In this document: piece after piece, positions 17,352 through 27,847 of the stretch | Layout: each line of letters begins with the position of its first letter | How positions within the stretch are numbered: the first letter of the stretch is position 1 | DNA from: Nemertoderma westbladi | Lineage: Eukaryota > Xenacoelomorpha > Nemertodermatida > Nemertodermatidae | Assembly: GCA_032718475.1 (NCBI GenBank) | Contig: JAUCBJ010008074.1 | Span: 19,127 to 83,126 of the forward strand | Direction of reading: 5' to 3' | DNA length: 64,000 nucleotides | The notes under the pieces: generated by a model | What the model saw: the letters and a program-made list of their open reading frames with translations, nothing else | Told to the model about the DNA's origin: nothing | The model's database searches: none | Program-made: the position numbers and the translations under genes

Positions 17352-19766
17352 GTCTGCAGACAAGCTGGTTACTACAAGCACGCGCTGTATCTGGCGGAGA
17401 AAAATCGCAAACACCATTGGTATCTAAAGATTCAACTGGAAGACCTGGGGGAGCACAGTAAAGCCTTGGAGTACATCGGCACATTGGGGTTCTACGAAGC
17501 CGAGGATAACCTAAAGAAATACGGCAAGTTGTTAATGGGGAGTCGTCCCATGGAGACCACGAGGTTCCTCATGGCATTGTGCACCGCCTACCGGCCCTCC
17601 GGGGTATCCATGCTCGATATCGGGGGTGTCGACCAATCAGAATCCTCGGACTTACTCGACAAATCGCGACAGAAGTTAGAGGCCGCAGACCCCGCCCATT
17701 TCATTCACATATTTATAAACAATCAGACTAGGTTGATCGAGTTTCTAGAACATATGATAGCCAATCAGACGTGTTCTAAAGTCGTCTACAACACCCTCGT
17801 CGAGCTCTACCTCCAGGAGATTGGTAGAAGTGAGTCCAAAGAAATTCTTGATAAACTTATGGATGTACTTAGGAATCACGGAGATAAATACGACGTGGAT
17901 CATTGCCTGATTCTTTGTCAACTTAACGATTGTCGCACCGCTATACTGTTTCTCTATGAGAAAGCCGCCCTGTTTACCCAGATTCTCAACTATCATATCC
18001 AGCACTCTGATTTCGATAGCATCATAGATGTCTGCAAGAAGTACGGCACTAAAGAGCCGTCGCTGTGGTTACAGGCGCTCAATTACTTGGGTAGTAGAGA
18101 GGGCGGTTGTAAGTCCAAAATACAGGAAGTCCTCGGTCACATCGAGAAGCGGAACATCATCGCTCCGCTCGTTGTCGTACAGACGTTGGCTCGAACTACG
18201 GCGTCGTTGGCCTGCGTCAAGGAGTACCTGATTAAACAGCTGAGAGCCGACCAAGAGACAATCCGCGAGCAGGAGGGAACGATAGCGGCGAACCGGGCGG
18301 ACACAGCCGTACTAACGGCTCGCAGCGGAGAGCTGGCCGGCCGAGCTACCGTATTCCAGGCCTCCAAGTGCGGCGTCTGCCAACACGTTCTAGAACTGCC
18401 CGCTGTGCACTTCCTCTGCCTTCACTCCTACCACAAGCATTGTTTCGAGGGTTACGCCGAACGCGAGTCCGAGTGCCCAGTCTGCGCGCCCGGGCACCGG
18501 GGCGTGGCGGAGGCGTTGGCCCAACTGGAGGACACCGCAGGGGTGGCCAATCAGTTCCTCAGCCGACTGAGGGTCTCCAAGGACGGCTTCGGCACCGTGG
18601 CTGAGTATTTCGGTAAGGGCTTGTTGGAGAAAGGTCTGTCTAGTAGTGGGGGTAGGGGGGTGCACACGGGTAGCAGTGGGGTGCACTCGGGTAGCAGTGG
18701 GGTGCACACGGGTAGCAGTGGGGTGCACTCGGGTAGCAGTGGGGTGCACTCAGGTAGCAGTGGGGTGCGTCCAAGGGGTACTGCTAGTGGTGTACCATCT
18801 GGTGGTTCTGGTACTAGCGTACCGGCGGGCGGTAGTCATGGCAGCGTCGCCCGGAGACCAACACCAACAACAGGTGACACCATCGCATCCGCCATTAGTA
18901 AACCCGTAACCAAGCAACCCGCCAATAAACACAGAGTCGCGGATGTTAAAACCAACATGGCCAAGATAGACGTAGACGCGCATTCTGTACAACGGACCGG
19001 GCCGGGAACGCTTTCCGGTCGTTTAGAGGACAACATTACCGATGGTCGGCCGGTTGGGGCTGCCAACGAGCCAAAGGGAACTCCCCCAGGGCAGTCCTCT
19101 ACATACCAAGGGCCACCGCAAGGCGCCATGAGGTCTATTGGATCCAAATATGCACCCAGTTCTGAGCCAACCTCAAACAGGGCCAAACAAGGTTCCAGTA
19201 ATGCTAACAAGGCCCCACTGGGCTCCAGTAATGCTAACAAGGCCCCACAGGGCTCCAGTAATGCTAACAAGGCACCACAGGGCTCCAGTAATGCTAACAA
19301 GGCCCCACAGGGCCCCAGTAATGCTAACAAGGCCCCACAGGGCTCCAGTAATGCTAACAAGGCCCCACAGGGCTCCAGTAATGCTAACAAGGCACCACAG
19401 GGCTCCAGTAATGCTAACAAGGCCCCACAGGGCTCCAGTAATGCTAACAAGGCACCACAGGGCTCCAGTAATGCTAACAAGGCCCCACAGGGCTCCAGTA
19501 ATGCTAACAAGGCCCCACAGGGCTCCGGTAACCCCTTCGATGGCCCACGAAGTTCTACTAACCCGTTCGATACCCCACAAGGTCCCGCCAACCCCACCAC
19601 AGCGCCTATGCCTGGTCCGTACAGGCCACAGACAGGCTCTCATACCGCTAACACTATGGTCTCTGAGGGTTACAATCCTTTCCTTTCTCCAGATGAAGAC
19701 AAAAACAATCCATTTCTGGAGAAAGACGACAATACTGATTCTACAAACCCATTTAATAATGATTAA
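17352..19766 (+). CDS. VPS11: VPS11 terminal exon: solenoid, RING-H2, and a long repeat/NPF tail
   Basis: The exon follows ATTCTAG and stays open for 804 codons to TAA. It carries the rest of the solenoid, a coiled-coil stretch (about 18220-18340), a RING-H2 finger with the C3-H2-C3 pattern (18369-18485) and the short VPS11 C-terminal domain (about 18510-18630). After that comes an unusual tail of nearly 380 residues: 21-bp repeats encoding GVHSGSS (about 18655-18775), a Ser/Thr/Pro-rich linker, eleven 30-bp units encoding GSSNANKAPQ (19191-19520), then five NPF motifs. NPF motifs bind EH-domain endocytic proteins in other systems. The RING of VPS11 contacts VPS18 in known complexes. Gene start and promoter are outside the window. 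Confidence 0.93.
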   Translation, partial: VCRQAGYYKHALYLAEKNRKHHWYLKIQLEDLGEHSKALEYIGTLGFYEAEDNLKKYGKLLMGSRPMETTRFLMALCTAYRPSGVSMLDIGGVDQSESSDLLDKSRQKLEAADPAHFIHIFINNQTRLIEFLEHMIANQTCSKVVYNTLVELYLQEIGRSESKEILDKLMDVLRNHGDKYDVDHCLILCQLNDCRTAILFLYEKAALFTQILNYHIQHSDFDSIIDVCKKYGTKEPSLWLQALNYLGSREGGCKSKIQEVLGHIEKRNIIAPLVVVQTLARTTASLACVKEYLIKQLRADQETIREQEGTIAANRADTAVLTARSGELAGRATVFQASKCGVCQHVLELPAVHFLCLHSYHKHCFEGYAERESECPVCAPGHRGVAEALAQLEDTAGVANQFLSRLRVSKDGFGTVAEYFGKGLLEKGLSSSGGRGVHTGSSGVHSGSSGVHTGSSGVHSGSSGVHSGSSGVRPRGTASGVPSGGSGTSVPAGGSHGSVARRPTPTTGDTIASAISKPVTKQPANKHRVADVKTNMAKIDVDAHSVQRTGPGTLSGRLEDNITDGRPVGAANEPKGTPPGQSSTYQGPPQGAMRSIGSKYAPSSEPTSNRAKQGSSNANKAPLGSSNANKAPQGSSNANKAPQGSSNANKAPQGPSNANKAPQGSSNANKAPQGSSNANKAPQGSSNANKAPQGSSNANKAPQGSSNANKAPQGSSNANKAPQGSGNPFDGPRSSTNPFDTPQGPANPTTAPMPGPYRPQTGSHTANTMVSEGYNPFLSPDEDKNNPFLEKDDNTDSTNPFNND
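19191..19520 (+). repeat. Coding 30-bp tandem repeat in VPS11
   Basis: Eleven in-frame units of 30 bp encode GSSNANKAPQ with few substitutions (first unit APL, fifth GPS). Near-identity at third positions indicates recent expansion or homogenisation. Confidence 0.97.
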
Positions 19767-19795
19767 TATTATGTTTTGCAGTTATTAATATAATA

Positions 19796-20262
19796 GGGGG
19801 CGTTCATAAAGTATGTCACGCACTACGGGGGGGGGGGGGGGGGGGGTCAAGCTTGCGTGACATTTTGTGATAGGGTGGGGGGGGGGGGGGGGGTGTTGAC
19901 TTTTGTGACGGTCACGGCGATGTTCTATGGTATGCTTTAATGTTAACTTGACATGGCTAACACTTGTAGATGAGTGGGAAACTTTAAGGAAAAAACAATA
20001 AACTCAATAACATTGAATTTAATCCCTAACATTAACCGGACACCCCTGTCTAGTCTGCCTTGTACATGTACAGTACAGTAGTTTGAAGCTGCTAAAGTAT
20101 ATATAGGCTTTTAGTAAGAACTACTTCAGTCAAAATGTTTCACTTTCTATTGTGCTTTCTAACTGTTATTCGTCTAGGGGGGGGGGGGGGGGGGGGTTAT
20201 AAATTTATGAAAAAAAACTGGAAAACTGGAAAATTTGCGTGACATACTTTATGAACGCCCCC
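19796..20262. mobile_element. MITE with GGGGGCGTTCATAAAG ends
   Basis: The left end GGGGGCGTTCATAAAGTATG, continuing as TCACGCA, is matched in reverse complement at 20235-20262. The element is 467 bp, flanked by ATA on both sides (possible 3-bp target duplication). It holds three long G runs (near 19829, 19877, 20178) and no ORF. It begins 30 bp after the VPS11 stop and contains an AATAAA at about 19997, so it may lie in the VPS11 3' UTR. Confidence 0.85.
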
Positions 20263-21061
20263 ATATCATAATGCATTACTAGTAGTAATGATGAATTTGT
20301 TTTACATAATTAATTTAATTGTACAAGGCGAATTATTTATTTATTGTGTCAAATTAAATATTAAATAGACTTACTAGACTGCTAAATATTATTAAATTGT
20401 CTTCACAAACCATCACGTTTCCTCTTAACAACCGGATGCGAAAAATCAAGATCATACGTACATATTAATCTGTTCTAGCAAAGCAGTTGTGGCCGCTAAT
20501 ATTACCGACCCGGTCTGTAGGGTGGTTCTTATTTGTCGTAAACGCCCTGGACTGCTGCCTGCAATAACATTACCTAGTTAACCGTTATGTTAGGGGTTAA
20601 GGGCCGTTTACCTCACTGCCCAAACATAACAGGTAACTAATATGATTACACCACGATCTACGTTGTTCACATTTTTACAATTCCCACGAATATCATTTAC
20701 TGTCAGTATTATTTAGCCTTTGTGGCATTTACAAACATCAAATGGGCAGATTGGATACTACCGTGACCTATAACAGTTACATGGTAATGTATACACTTTT
20801 ATCGTAAGTCAAGATACTACCCGTTCTAGAACTCAAGAACTGCAGAACCTGCCTGTTTTGTTTCTGTTGCTACTGTGTGTCGTTACAGGTACCGGTCGAA
20901 ACAGGGTAAGCCTTTGTTGTTACAATGTTATTTGCTGTAATCGATTTTTTTACATTAAGCTACAAAAAATATTAAATTAAAACTCAAGAACAATTTCTCA
21001 CGCCTCAACGCCATTCTTTGCTTTCAAGGATTAATTAAAAAACGTGCAAAATAAATATTGC
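20263..21061. other. Intergenic sequence, no gene seen
   Basis: A/T-rich unique-looking sequence. No ORF, tRNA or clear repeat was recognised. Confidence 0.5.
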
Positions 21062-21143
21062 CGCAGTGTGTAGGATTCGAACCTACGCGGGAAGATCCCA
21101 TTGGATTTCTAGTCCAACGCCTTAACCACTCGGCCAACACTGC
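21062..21143 (-). tRNA. tRNA-Ser(AGA)
   Basis: On the minus strand an 82-nt sequence folds as a class II tRNA. The acceptor stem GCAGTGT pairs with ACACTGC and is followed by discriminator G. The D-arm has GGCCGAGTGGTTAAGGC. The anticodon arm TTGGACTAGAAATCCAA has anticodon AGA (21108-21110). There is a long variable arm and a T-arm with GGTTCGAATCC. A- and B-boxes are intact and a T-run follows downstream. No intron. Confidence 0.97.
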
Positions 21144-21438
21144 TCGAGGTAAGAGATCAGTAAATATCCATGTCATCGATCGTGGATAAACAAACAACCC
21201 ATGCAGATGACTGATTGACTTCAGTGTGCCTATCTGAATGAATGTGACAGATTGGCGATTACTGTGCTTCGCTAATTTTCTATAAGCTACCAAAGCAGTT
21301 TATTAATAATGATGCACTGGGTTGGAGGCCATTCCTGCCAGTACATCATTGAGTATGTGTTCCATAATTGTTCGGTTTACCATAGAAAACCAAACTGGCA
21401 GGGATACCACCGATATACGGTCACTTAAAAAAGATAAC

Positions 21439-22078
21439 AGGCTGAGATAACTACCCACCAAATATGACTCCCCAGTCTTCTCAGCCTAGGCTGAGAACAC
21501 TCCCCTTAGGCTGAGATAACTCCCCTAGTTGCAAAAAATTGTTTTGTTGTTTCTGACTTTTCTGTATACATAGGATCTAAGTTCGTTTAATCATATATAC
21601 AAATATAGGCAGCTACTGTATAATACTTTTTTGGCAGTGATTTTTATGTCCGTTCATTTGACTTTTTTGTCCGCAATTTTTTATGAATTTACGGTCTTTT
21701 CTAACCAAAACAATAAAAAATAACATTACCAATTGAGGGAAAGGAGCAGGTTACAGAGGCGGGATTTTCTAACCAAAACAATAAATAGTTACAATAAAAA
21801 ATAAGAAAAAAGAGCAGGTAACAGAGACGGGCTTTTCTAACTATTTAATAAAATTATTTAACATTGAGAAAGGCAGCATCAGGATTTAACTTAGAGCACA
21901 CAAAAAAATGTAATAATTAATAATTATTTGTAGGAGTTTTCGCAATTAGGGGAGTCTTCTCAGACTCATCCTAAGGTGGAGTCATCTGAACCTAAAGGGA
22001 GTGTTCTCAGCCTAGGTTGAGACGACTAGGGAGTGTTATCAGCCTAGGTTGAGTCGACTGGGGAGTCATCTCAGCCTT
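21439..22078. mobile_element. MITE-like element with repeated CAGCCTAGGCTGAG ends
   Basis: Both ends carry inverted, partly repeated blocks built on AGCCTAGGCTGAG and GGGGAGT (21439-21535 and 21950-22078). AGGCTGAGATAACT at the left corresponds to the reverse complement of the right end with a few changes. The centre is A/T-rich without ORFs. Confidence 0.6.
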
Positions 22079-22904
22079 GTACACCCCCTCCTCTGCGGTG
22101 GACACAGACACAACTACTAAGCAGTCTAGAACATGCAGCATCCAACATTTGATTGCTACAAATACAAAAATTGCAAAATTCTGGCTGTATATTTATATTA
22201 CCCAGCAGGTCATTCATTACCTGTCAGTGCCGGTACAAACTTACGCCGCTCGCGTTTTAGAAACGCGATTTACGCAAACAGCTGCTTCGCAGTGGTAGAG
22301 GAAGACATCTTCCTTTAGTTTCTATGTATTGCGTTTAGATAAATTAACAGGAATAAAGAAATTAAAAAATATTACTAAGTACTTAAAATAAAAAACTTAA
22401 AAGTACTAAAAATAGTTGGTGTTTCTAAAAAATTGTTCTAAAATGGCCATTGTAAATAATCGCCAGGTCGTCGCAAACTTTACTACAGTAAATAGAAACA
22501 ACTATTTCGCTATTTCATAAAATAGTGCATTACTGGCCGTAACCTACGCAAATTCCACTGTAATGTAGGCCTACTACTGTATCAGACTATACACAAAATC
22601 AGCCCTTCTACGAAATTTTCCTATTACTGTACCGGTACATGCTGCGATATCCAAACTCAAAAATGGAAAACCGAGTGGAGATTCTATAAAATCCCAACAA
22701 ACGTAATCAAATAGCTAGCCGTATATATTTAGCCATATCGTCACCTTCAAGGCAGAACCCCCTAAGTCGATTTTTGTAGTTCTGAGATAATCGATAAAAA
22801 CTGTTTATTTTTTAGAGAGATGCCTCAGTTTACTTGTTATTGTGTTTTTTGATAACTAAATATATATAGAATTCATATAATTAAACTTTCAATTTGATTT
22901 AGAA
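22079..22904. other. Intergenic sequence, no gene seen
   Basis: A/T-rich sequence with short open frames lacking any recognisable feature. Confidence 0.5.
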
Positions 22905-23130
22905 TTACCTTTGAAATATATTGCGGTTTTTTTGTAAAAATTACCAAAACTTGTTTTTCCTAAAAACTATTGTTTTGCCAAAACAAGGGGGAACACCATT
23001 TTCTGGTATTATCCCGTAACTATACGATAGTTGCGGGGTATTGCCTGAAAACAAGGCATCCTCAATTTGGCAAAACACCATAAGTCCGAATTTTTACAAA
23101 AAAAAAACGCAAAATATATCAAATAATAGC
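22905..23130. repeat. Long imperfect hairpin, MITE-like
   Basis: Three nested inverted pairs share one centre near 23027: an outer ATATTGCG-T-run-GTAAAAATT against its complement near 23090-23120; TGTTTTGCCAAA (about 22971) against TTTGGCAAAACA (about 23076); and an inner ATCCCGTAACTAT/ATAGTTGCGGGGT. Such a palindrome is typical of a small foldback MITE. Confidence 0.6.
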
Positions 23131-23370
23131 CAAGGCGTATCGTACGTCCTTAATAATTTAGTGCGTAGCGCGCACGTAATACATGTGCGCATTTGTTATT
23201 AGCTAATAAGTGCTATCTACCATGTTAACTAGCACATGATCAGGTGTTAGTATTACCTGTAAACGCAATAATAACAAATAATCATAATATACAATATAGC
23301 TAACACACTTGCGCACATGTTGGAAATTTTTGAATTCAAAATTCTAAAGGGCTCCATAAGTTTTTGATAC

Positions 23371-24176
23371 TACTACTAGGTCGAGCGAACTCGGACAGTG
23401 GAAATGAGATCCTTCCAGACTTCCCGATTCTCCATAGTTGTTGCAATTTCGTTTCTCCCAAGTTCAGTATCCCTTTCAAGTTGATCTATATATGTTATGG
23501 CAGGTCGTCCACGACTACGCTTTCCATGAGTTGGTTGCCATAGAAGTAGATCTGGTATGACCTCGTCTTTACTTCGCCAGCAGTGCCCACTGAATCTTAA
23601 TCTGCGTTCACGGAAGGTGGTTGATACAGGTGGTATTGTACCATAAAGCTCGGCGTTTGTCATGTGTTGTCTCCAGCTGATGTTTAGGGCTGCCCTTAGT
23701 AGTCTTGTGTAGCAACCATCAATTCGTTGTTCAAGTGATTTAGTCAGTGTCCAGGTCTCACCCCCGTATAAAAATACACTTTCCACTGTGGCTCGGAAGA
23801 AGTTAGTCTTCAGGTGCCTGGAGAGATCTGATTTCCAGATGGTATCCATTTTTGATAGAGCTACCCAAGCCTTTGCTTTCCTAACTTCTATGTCCTTTTT
23901 GCTACTCTCTATCCATGATCCAAGGTACTGGAAGTCATCGACCTTCCTTAGTTGATTATTATCAATGGTTGTCAAGTTTCCATCAACATTAAAGGTCATG
24001 AATTCGGTCTTGGTAGCATTTATAAGCAATCCAACCTCCTTAGCAGCCCTCTCCACTTTATTTAGTAGAAGCTGTGCATCTGCTAGCGTATTAGAGAGCA
24101 GGGCGATGTCATCCGCAAAGTCGGTGTCTGTGACTGTAGTTGCCGGATATCTACTACTTCTGCGTTCTTGAAGTGT
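23371..24176 (-). mobile_element. 5'-truncated RTE-like LINE, copy L1
   Basis: The open frame (about 24170 down to 23376) encodes the last ~270 residues of a LINE reverse transcriptase, from FADDIALLS through a YLGSW block to a GKRSRGRPAITYID-type C-terminus. It is nearly identical in protein and DNA to the end of L3 (57240-58035). The 3' end is CCTAGTAGTAGTA, the same tail as L3. Truncation at about 24176 removes the APE domain and most of RT, so it is a dead copy. Confidence 0.93.
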
Positions 24177-24460
24177 ATGTATCTTCTTGTATGTTCTTGT
24201 ATGTATCAATACAAATTGAACAAAATGTAACCAAATGCAGAACTATAAGAACAAAATTTAGATTCAAGAAAGCGGAACTCTAAGTACAAAATATAGCCAT
24301 GGGTGGTACTCTACAGTAAGAACAAAGTCTAGCTACAGGGTTACAGCTACGTTAAAGTAAAGTTCACTTACAGTACGTCATGACGAATAATTAAAGACCT
24401 GTTTTTTCTACAGTACGTGGCAACATTTTGAGCAACTCTATCAGCAACTTAGTAAGCATT
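24177..24460. other. Non-coding spacer between L1 and the palindromic element
   Basis: No gene. It contains weak repeats of AGAACAAAATTTAG type. Confidence 0.4.
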
Positions 24461-25022
24461 AGTAGTAATGGTTTACCCTACTTCTGCGACAGTTTGGTCC
24501 CACTTCACACCTTGGGTGTTAAGTAGGTCATTAATTAATTAATCAATTAATTAATTGGTCGATTAAACAATTAATTAATTGTTTAATCAATCGATTTGTA
24601 TCAAATAATGTTGCCAAAGGCAATTTAATTTGATACAAATCAATCAGATAGGGACGCGCGATGAATAAATTGTACTACAGTAGGTACAGTAGATAAAATA
24701 TACAATACAATAGGAACCGTAGTACAGTACAATACAATATACAATACATTTGTATTATTTTTGCCATACAATAGGTAAAGGTAGAATTAAATAAAAAGAC
24801 ACAATCGAAACCCAAAACATAAATTACCCTCACACAAAAATAAAGTGGCCCCAGTTTGACTAATCCCTTTGAATCCATAGCTTCGTTATTACATCAATTC
24901 ATCCAAGAAATTAGAATAATCATCTACTCTTGCAATAGTTTGTATTCTTTTGCGTTATACTTTATGAAGCAGTCCACGCGCATATTAACTCAAAGACAAA
25001 CCCCTACCCAAACACCATGTGA

Positions 25023-25346
25023 TCAATAATCCCACACCTCTTCTCCCCACGCCATTGAACATTCTCCCTTCTTCTCTTCTTTCTCTTCTTTTTTCTCTTC
25101 TTTTTTCTGTTCTTTTAATATATGAAAAATTGAGTTCCTGGACCTATATTCGCAAAACCGCAAATGGTGATCCTTTTCAGCTTCTCTAAAGCTGTGTGCG
25201 GGTTGAAAAGGACACTGAACCATTTTTTGATTCGAAAAGTTCTTACGACATTTTCTTAAATGCGTAACATATTTTTCTGAATGAATTCTGTGTGTGGCAT
25301 CATAAGGACATATGAAATATTCCATAGTAACAAAAGACAAAAACAA
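25023..25346 (-). CDS. GTSF1-like double CHHC zinc-finger protein, left arm copy
   Basis: Encodes 107 aa; Met8 is an alternative start. Two perfect CHHC fingers of the U11-48K/GTSF1 type are visible: C13-x5-H19-x9-H29-x3-C33 and C45-x5-H51-x9-H61-x3-C65, each beginning CPY or CPF. The tail is Lys/Glu-rich and ends with two Trp in an acidic setting (AWGEEVWDY). That is reminiscent of the Trp-containing tail with which GTSF1 proteins bind PIWI. GTSF1/Asterix proteins are RNA-binding cofactors of PIWI-clade Argonautes in the germline. The ORF is repeated with the same protein sequence at 28985-29308. It ends near the boundary of the internal direct repeat. Family call strong; function in this element unknown. 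Confidence 0.85.
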   Translation of the reverse strand: MFLSFVTMEYFICPYDATHRIHSEKYVTHLRKCRKNFSNQKMVQCPFQPAHSFREAEKDHHLRFCEYRSRNSIFHILKEQKKEEKKEEKEEKKGECSMAWGEEVWDY

Positions 25347-25902
25347 AATTTATTGAGATATACTTTTTAAAAAACTTTTAAAAACCTCACTTAATATTTT
25401 TAGAGATAATGATCTAACTTTACATGGTTTTATTTATATAGAAAGGTCCACCTTAACATTTCAAACAGAACCATAGTTTTTGGTATGGCATGCGTGAAGG
25501 ATTAAGCATCCCATGGAACCCCTTGTTGAGTTATACTCTACAATGAAATATAAAGACGCAATCGAGGCCCAAAACATAAATTACCCTCACACAAAAATAA
25601 AGTGGCCCCAGTTTGGCCCCGAGTCATCCCTCAATAATCTGCGGTCGTTAGGCTCTTATTAACTGTAGCATGACTAACCCAAACATCAATGCGTGAATGG
25701 GGCCTGCGTGAATGGGACCTGCCATAGAGTTTAAATTATTCAAACCTATAGCTTCGTTATTACATCAATTCATCCAAGAAATTAGAATAAACATCTGCTC
25801 TTGCAATAGTTTGCATTCTTTCATATTGTACTTTATGAAGCGGTTTACGCATGCATTAGCTCAACAACAAAGCCCTACCCAAAACACCACATGTCAAGTC
25901 CA

Positions 25903-25975
25903 TGTGAGGGTTGAACCCATGACATGCGGGAGATGTGAATTCAAAGCAACCACTACACCAAGGTGGAACAGCAAC
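25903..25975 (-). other. tRNA-like block, left arm
   Basis: Mirror image of 28356-28430: A-box TGGTGTAGTGG and B-box GGGTTCAACCC at tRNA spacing, without a pairable acceptor stem. Possibly a SINE head or pseudo-tRNA. Confidence 0.45.
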
Positions 25976-26034
25976 GTTTGAATTTGTTCGTTAACGTTCG
26001 AATTTGTAAGACTCTGATTTAAGACCTGAGGCAC

Positions 26035-26436
26035 TCCCCACAACCACAGCCACATCCACAACCACAGCCACAGCCACAGCCACAACCACAGCCACAGCCA
26101 CAGCCACAGCCACAGCCACAGCCACAGCCACAGCCACAGCCACACCACAGCCACAGCCACAGCCACAGCCACAGCCACAGCCACAGCCACAACCACAGCC
26201 ACAGCCACAGCCACAGCCACAGCCACAGCCACAACCACAGCCACAGCCACAACCACAGCCACAGCCACAACCACAGCCACAGCCACAGCCACAGCCACAA
26301 CCACAGCCACAACCACAGCCACAACCACAGCCACAGCCACAGCCACAGCCACAGCCACAGCCACAACCACAACCACAGCCACAACCACAGCCACAGCCAC
26401 AACCACAGCCACAACCACAGCCACAACCACAGCCTC
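26035..26436 (-). repeat. (GGCTGT)n hexanucleotide array, left arm
   Basis: About 400 bp of CCACAG/CCACAA on the + strand. Gives artefactual open frames on the minus strand. The right-arm copy is longer. Confidence 0.97.
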
Positions 26437-26561
26437 ACCTTCACCCACTTTATTGTTAAATACGCCTGAGAAAAATTCAAGAAACATCTGGTTTACAATA
26501 GATTATTCTTTTTTCACAACTCCATTCTAGCCTCCCTCTATAAAAGCCCCCATTCACCGCA

Positions 26562-26845
26562 ACTGGTCATGTAAATGTTTACTGTTACTGTTTACTGTCT
26601 AAATGTTAAATGTAACTGTTTAACTGTTTTGATGTTCTTTGTTTAACCCCTATATTATTTATCCAAAGTTGAAAAAGAAAAATGAAATATAGTCGACTAT
26701 TTTCATATTTTTAATATAGCAACATTGAAATATATATTTATAACATAACACATATACATATACATATAGCAGAGTAACATTTAAGATATAACACATTGTA
26801 ACACATAAGTTATAACACATTGTAACATTTCATTCAATTGTCTAA
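26562..26845. other. Centre of the palindromic element, gene-free part
   Basis: A/T-rich sequence following the end of the left arm. Repeated TAACACAT and ATACATATACATATA motifs occur. Probably the 3' flank of the minus-strand gene at 26846-27601. Confidence 0.45.
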
Positions 26846-27601
26846 TTATCTTCTGCACTGTCTCACATTAACTGTACGACTGTTACTGTTCATAATCCTA
26901 GGATATACAACAGTTGCTGGAGATATAACTTTTCCATTCCCTACTCTGATTTTCTGTCCATTTTCATTGTCATTCTCCTCTGATGCTTCCTCACTGTCAT
27001 CGCTACTCTCCTCTGATTCTTCCTCACTGTCATCGCTACTCTCCTCCGATTCATCCCCATCACTCTCATTTCCATCATTATCACTCTCCTTATGCGAATG
27101 TTTCTGCATTTCATTCAATTGTCTAATTATCTTCTGCAATTTATTTTTATTTCCTAATACATGTCTTAATATCTCCTCATTATCTGAGTCATTATCCTCA
27201 CCACTTTCATGTTCCTCGACTTCTTTCTCGCTCTCATTTTCTTCACCACCACTCTCATTTTCTTCTTTCTCTATCTCACTCTCCGTTTCATCATTCTCAC
27301 TTTCCTCTGATTTATTCTCTTCCTCACTCTCATCGTCCTTTTCACTATGTGGCTGTTTCTGTATATTCTTCAAAATATTCATGATTTTCTCGAATTTATG
27401 TTTCATCATTTGTTTAATCTCTAGAAAATCACTCTCAACTCTCTTTTTGTTTTCTTCTTCACTAAAAATATCATCATTATTTTTTAATTTCTTTGGTAAT
27501 GGTTCCATTACACCTTCCTTTCTATGTATACTCATATGACGGGATATACTGTCTCGTCTCATTTCTTTATTACAAACCAAACATCTTTCATAGCTAGGCA
27601 T
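26846..27601 (-). CDS. Acidic protein with an N-terminal C2H2-like finger
   Basis: Encodes 251 aa. The N-terminus has C7-x2-C10-x11-H22-x3-H26, a C2H2-like zinc finger, followed by a basic PLPKKLKN patch that could be an NLS. About residues 85-220 are extremely rich in Glu, Asp and Ser in repeats of ESEESSDDSEE type. Two short helices with IMNILKNIQKQ and KLQKIIRQLNEMQK patterns may form coiled coils. It occupies the single-copy centre of the palindromic element, in the same direction as the left GTSF1-like gene. I do not recognise the family. It could be a DNA-binding or chromatin-associated accessory protein; no transposase motif is visible. Confidence 0.6.
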   Translation of the reverse strand: MPSYERCLVCNKEMRRDSISRHMSIHRKEGVMEPLPKKLKNNDDIFSEEENKKRVESDFLEIKQMMKHKFEKIMNILKNIQKQPHSEKDDESEEENKSEESENDETESEIEKEENESGGEENESEKEVEEHESGEDNDSDNEEILRHVLGNKNKLQKIIRQLNEMQKHSHKESDNDGNESDGDESEESSDDSEEESEESSDDSEEASEENDNENGQKIRVGNGKVISPATVVYPRIMNSNSRTVNVRQCRR

Positions 27602-27847
27602 TATATAGCAATGTCAATTGATATTATGAATTTTCGCTGAATGATTTTACAAAATTTTAAATAAATAAAACTTTTATGAAAATAAATAAAACTTTTAAAA
27701 ATAAAAATTAGAGAATGAATGAGAATGCGGTGAATGGGGGCTTTTATAGAGGGAGGCTAGAATGGAGTTGTGAAAAAAGAATAATCTATTGTAAACCAGA
27801 TGTTTCTTGAATTTTTCTCAGGCGTATTTAACAATAAAGTGGGTGAA

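Noticed and set aside
21024-21293. 89-codon minus-strand frame over the tRNA gene
   Set aside because: It contains the translated tRNA-Ser sequence and has no independent support.
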